64,000 nt of DNA, taken from NCBI GenBank assembly GCA_022818135.1, contig JAFMSR010000012.1:4720456-4784455 (forward strand). Direction: 5' to 3'. The notes beneath the pieces were generated by a model. It was not told the DNA's origin and did no database searches. It saw nothing but the letters and a program-made list of their open reading frames with translations. Below, piece by piece: positions 60,794-64,000 of the stretch. The DNA comes from Saxidomus purpurata (taxonomy: Eukaryota; Mollusca; Bivalvia; Venerida; Veneridae). The position numbers and the translations under genes are program-made. Each line of letters starts with the position of its first letter. Within the stretch, counting starts at the first letter, position 1.

Positions 60794-61701
60794 TCAGATT
60801 ATTGAAAAACTGATAAGTACCTTCCCTTTTTGTAATGCATAATATATATACATGGCAACATTGCGTATGATATGTTCATTTTCAGATGACATTAAGTTAC
60901 TTAACTTGTAAATTGACGTATTCTCAATATATGTATTAGGAATATATTTACAGCGAATGCTGCTATATAACGGACACAAAAATATAAAATGGTATTCGTC
61001 TTCAACATAACATTCACAGTAGGGACAGTCTCTTAACTCCCTTTCAATACCAAAATGTCTACCCTTTTCAATCATGAGTGAATGACAAGAACTTCTAAAT
61101 GCTGCAATACACTTTCTGAATTTGTTGATATCAACAACATTTACATACTTTTCAACTTTATATACTGTTTTGTACTTTGCATAATAAAAAAGTTTTGCGT
61201 TATGATAACATCTATCTCTCCATTCCTGGATATACTGGTCCTTTAATCGCTGTACATATTGCAATAGAAACAGATTGGGATTGTCAACATTCTGTGCTTC
61301 CCAAACATATCCGTAGCCATTTACATACAAGTGAGTTCGTAAATCAGTTACCCAGTTATTATAACCAATACTATCATAATACATTTGCATATTGTAACAC
61401 ATTCGTACGTATCTGTCTTCAGGTAAGTTCAACAAAGCGTATCCAATATTTAACTGTACGCTTAGCAGCAAAAATATACAACGGGAATCTGCCTAAGTCA
61501 CCTAAAAGCATCATTACATGCACCTTTGTTCACTTTCATAAACCTTTTACAAGCAAAAATGTGCACATTTTCAAGACATTTTGGTTGCTTAAGACCCCAA
61601 ATTTCAGAACCGTACAATGCAATAGATGCAACCTTTGAATCAAATATTTTAAAGAACGTTGTATATGGAAGACATGGATAATTGTACAATGAACTAAACA
61701 A
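60794..61701 (-). pseudogene. LINE ORF C-terminal region with zinc knuckle
   Basis: The longest intact piece of the element is 225 codons (60794-61471). It carries long helices (VQRLKDQYIQEWRD, KFRKCIAAFRSSCHSL) and then DCPYCECYVEDEYHFIFLCP, a C-x2-C...H-x4-C knuckle. In LINE proteins the comparable C-terminal knuckle helps bind template RNA (family knowledge). The segment just upstream (61498-61701) contains IALYGSEIWGL, the ALYGCEIW motif common at the end of LINE reverse transcriptases, in a shifted frame. Confidence 0.78.
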
Positions 61702-61722
61702 AGCATTAGTACTTTCTTTGCC

Positions 61723-63190
61723 TTAAAGCGACATGGCCTCTGCCATTTTGTACATAGAAAGCTTATTTGAAAAATATATTCCAACGTAAGTAAAACCATT
61801 AACTACTTCTATGTCCAATTCATTGTAATTCCATCGTTCCCTTACACTTAATCTACCTCCTCGTTTAAAAACAAGAACTTTTGATTTAGCTGTATTTACA
61901 ACAAGTTTACTATCTATACAAAAATGTTTCAATATATTCAATTGCTTTTGCAGTCCGACAACCGTGTCGGATATAAAGGCTAGTCATCTGCAAACATAAG
62001 CAAAAATATTTCTACAATATGAGGAAATAATTGTATACCTCTTATTCTATTTTTACATAACAGTGAGTACAGTTCATCGATAAACAAGCAAACAGAATTG
62101 GACTCAAATTACAGCCCTGACGCAATCCGATGGGACATTCGAAACTTTTGTTATACCATTGTTAGTTCTAACACACGCTTTTACAGAAACATATATAGAC
62201 TGTATTGCATTATATAAGTTACCTTTATGCCACCTTTTCTTAGAACTTCATACAATATGTTGTGATCCACAGAATCAAACGCTTTTTGGAAGTCAATAAA
62301 TGCTACGTACAAGTTTTCTTTTTCATACATAAATATTTACTTACAAGGGCTTGAAGAATAAAAGCATTATCTACAGTGCAATATCCTGATCGAAAGCCCG
62401 CTTGGGCTTCACAAATTTTACAATAAGCATTTACATAAAATGTCAAACGCTTTGTGATAATTGCTATATAAACTTTGCTCAGAACATCTAATAAAGCTAT
62501 ACCACGATAATTTTTGGGTTATTTACACTACCCTTTTTGTAGAGGGGTATAACAACTGTTTTGTCCATTGATTTGGGAATTCACCTTTGTGAAACAATCT
62601 ATTAAACAACTTACGAATGAAAGGTAAAAGCACATTTACACCATATACTAAATGCTGTGGAATAATCACTCCGCCAGTAGCTTTATTCAATTTCAAAGAC
62701 TTTATACTATCATTTATTTCCTCGTCTGTGATACTGGAATTGAAAATTAATTGTTCAATATCATCAAAATCATCAGTTTCATTTTCAGCATCAATGTGTT
62801 CTTCATTCTCTGAATCTACATTGTTCACATGTGTAAAAAGATTGCTAAAATGATTAAACCAATCGTCCAATGAAATATTTGGTTCCGTTCTTGGTTTATT
62901 AGTCAGTTTTTAACCTCACCCCAAAAACTTTTCGAGTTACCAGTTGTATTTTCTAATCTCGACAATGCATTTTTATTAAATACAAACCTTTTACGTTTAC
63001 ATATATTCTTATAAACATGTTTACTATTTACATATAACAATAAGTAATTTTCACTTGGCTAGACCGAACGATTCAATTGTTTTCTTGTATCAGCCTTGGC
63101 TTGTTTGCAGTCAGTGTCAAACCATGGCTTATGGTTCCTAGATTTACCACCATAGCGTTTCAATTTCTTAAATGCAACACTACTGTTCAG
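61723..63190 (-). pseudogene. LINE reverse transcriptase remnant, frameshifted
   Basis: From the right: KSRNHKPWFDTDCKQAKAD near 63.13 kb (pre-RT linker), then an acidic spacer, then IKSLKLNKATGG and a stretch ending GEFPNQW (62523-62870), which are RT fingers/palm motifs. The catalytic FADD box is visible near 62.0 kb but is followed directly by a stop (FADD*), so at least one base has been lost. SKLVVNTAKSKVLVFKRGG (61723-61941) is the thumb-proximal motif VNxxKSKxxxFRRGG. Several frames are needed to follow the protein, so it is inactive. Confidence 0.82.
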
Positions 63191-63400
63191 TATGGCATCT
63201 TCAAATGCACTTATTACCGAATTTATGTCACTGGTGTCATCATTTAATAGTGTTTCTACGTTATCAAAACTCCCATTAATAACATTTTCTGCTAGGTATC
63301 TATTATATTCACTGCAATTGTCATCTGTCAGATTATATTTAAAACATGTATGCTACCGGTGCCGTTACTTTTTTGGAACTATGAACAAAATCTGGCACTT

Positions 63401-63715
63401 TCAGAGATAGTGATAATGGAAAAGACAACTTTCACTATTCTCTAAAATTTCAAAATTGCTGATAATATCAAACAAATTTTTAGACACTATAAAATAGTCA
63501 ATAGTACTACTACCATTTTGGTTTAAGAATGTACATCCACTACTATGGGGACCGAACCGCCCATTAACAATGAAACAACCAAATGTTTGACAAAAAGATA
63601 TAAGTTGGCGCCCATAAGCATTCACTATTTTATCTGATGCAAATCTATCTTTATGTACGTTGCAGTCTAAAATATCATGAAATTCATACAGATCTGGTAT
63701 ATACACACTGGATCA
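63401..63715 (-). pseudogene. LINE endonuclease (exonuclease/endonuclease/phosphatase family), C-terminal remnant
   Basis: The minus-strand frame shows YIPDLYEF, then a segment ending FGCFIVNGRFG, then a Cys-Thr/Phe loop and STIDYFIVSKNLF. NGRxG...G.xTF...G.S.IDYxIxS is the C-terminal signature of LINE endonucleases, with the conserved Asp of S-x-I-D-Y. The N-terminal catalytic half is missing or unreadable, and a frameshift occurs near 63700 (NDPV in one frame, YIPDLY in another). It cannot encode an active enzyme. Confidence 0.75.
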
Positions 63716-63739
63716 TTTAGTACAGCATAACCACAAAGC

Positions 63740-64000
63740 AACAAATGACTAATGCTTGTACATTGGTCAATCAGACCTAAGTCCTCATTTGATGATAGTA
63801 ATCGAAAGTTTGTCTTTCATTATAATCTGCCAGTAATCCCACTGTTCCTGTACATTACATACTTTAGTCAGGTTTTACAATTACTTAAAGTGGGATTCAG
63901 TTAAAAATTAATCTTTGATTAAAAGATAAATCTGGGTGAATAAGTATAAAACCTAGTTTCTGCATTAGAAGAAAGTGGGCCAAATAAAGTAAGAAATCTC
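63740..64000. other. Sequence right of the LINE remnant, nothing identified
   Basis: It may still be decayed LINE endonuclease or host flank. No frame or motif is readable. Confidence 0.4.

Larger units (their letters stand above)
60609..63715 (-). mobile_element. Decayed LINE (non-LTR retrotransposon), minus strand, 5' end undefined
   Basis: Reading right to left are an endonuclease (EEP) C-terminal remnant (63410-63715), a linker with the HKPWFDTDCKQ segment (about 63130), reverse-transcriptase blocks (about 62870-61730), a C-terminal region with a CPYC...H...C zinc knuckle (61471-60794) and a short 3' tail of (ATTGA)n repeats at 60609-60631. Many frameshifts and stops break the frame. The order EEP-RT-knuckle and the microsatellite tail are typical of LINEs outside the R2 group. 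I cannot resolve the clade (CR1/Jockey/I/Nimb-like). The 5' end is truncated or continues past the first visible endonuclease sequence near 63.74 kb. Confidence 0.85.

Noticed and set aside
61177..61638. 153-codon plus-strand frame overlapping the LINE
   Set aside because: It is the antisense shadow of the minus-strand LINE coding region.

Overview
The window is animal nuclear DNA, most likely from a bivalve mollusc. It is AT-rich, has short exons separated by long introns, and is full of tRNA-derived SINEs, hairpin repeats and TGACCTTGACC-type repeats. I recognise these from clam-like genomes, but the species is inferred, not proven. No rRNA, CRISPR or prokaryotic gene organisation is visible, and I found no convincing free-standing tRNA gene.

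One host gene dominates. It runs right to left on the minus strand from about 41.2 kb (or further right) to 5.0 kb, and its 3' half lies beyond base 1. Nine well-supported exons join with consistent splice sites and reading phase: 39215-40241, 25645-25806, 21459-21582, 20858-20957, 15555-15659, 13809-13925, 11364-11614, 10284-10422 and 5005-5127. They encode a globular N-terminal domain behind a cysteine-rich acidic stretch, then a SEC14/CRAL-TRIO-like domain, then spectrin-type helices. This is the order found in puratrophin-1/PLEKHG4-type Rho guanine nucleotide exchange factors. The catalytic DH-PH part should follow to the left of base 1.

Reading the introns by splice phase gave five further candidate exons that are too short for ordinary ORF calling or start with their own ATG: an alternative first exon (6008-6163), an 18-nt microexon inside the CRAL-TRIO region (18973-18990), a 39-nt cassette exon (36596-36634), a 56-nt exon bounded by an 82-bp GC-AG intron (40324-40379), and a 41-nt exon (41186-41226). 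Together they suggest a gene with at least two promoters and small regulated inserts.

The 5' side (41-60 kb) holds mainly repeats: minisatellites (43 bp at 54.3 kb, 32-33 bp at 55.3 kb, about 144 bp at 58 kb), a 0.66-kb element at 56.5 kb, and copies of a hairpin family with GCAGATCATGATC arms. The right end (60.6-63.7 kb) is a decayed minus-strand LINE with endonuclease, reverse transcriptase and C-terminal zinc-knuckle remnants and an (ATTGA)n 3' tail. At least eleven SINE-like copies lie scattered through the introns. Functional statements come from family knowledge; exon calls come from splice sites, phase and reading frames seen here and are not backed by transcripts.
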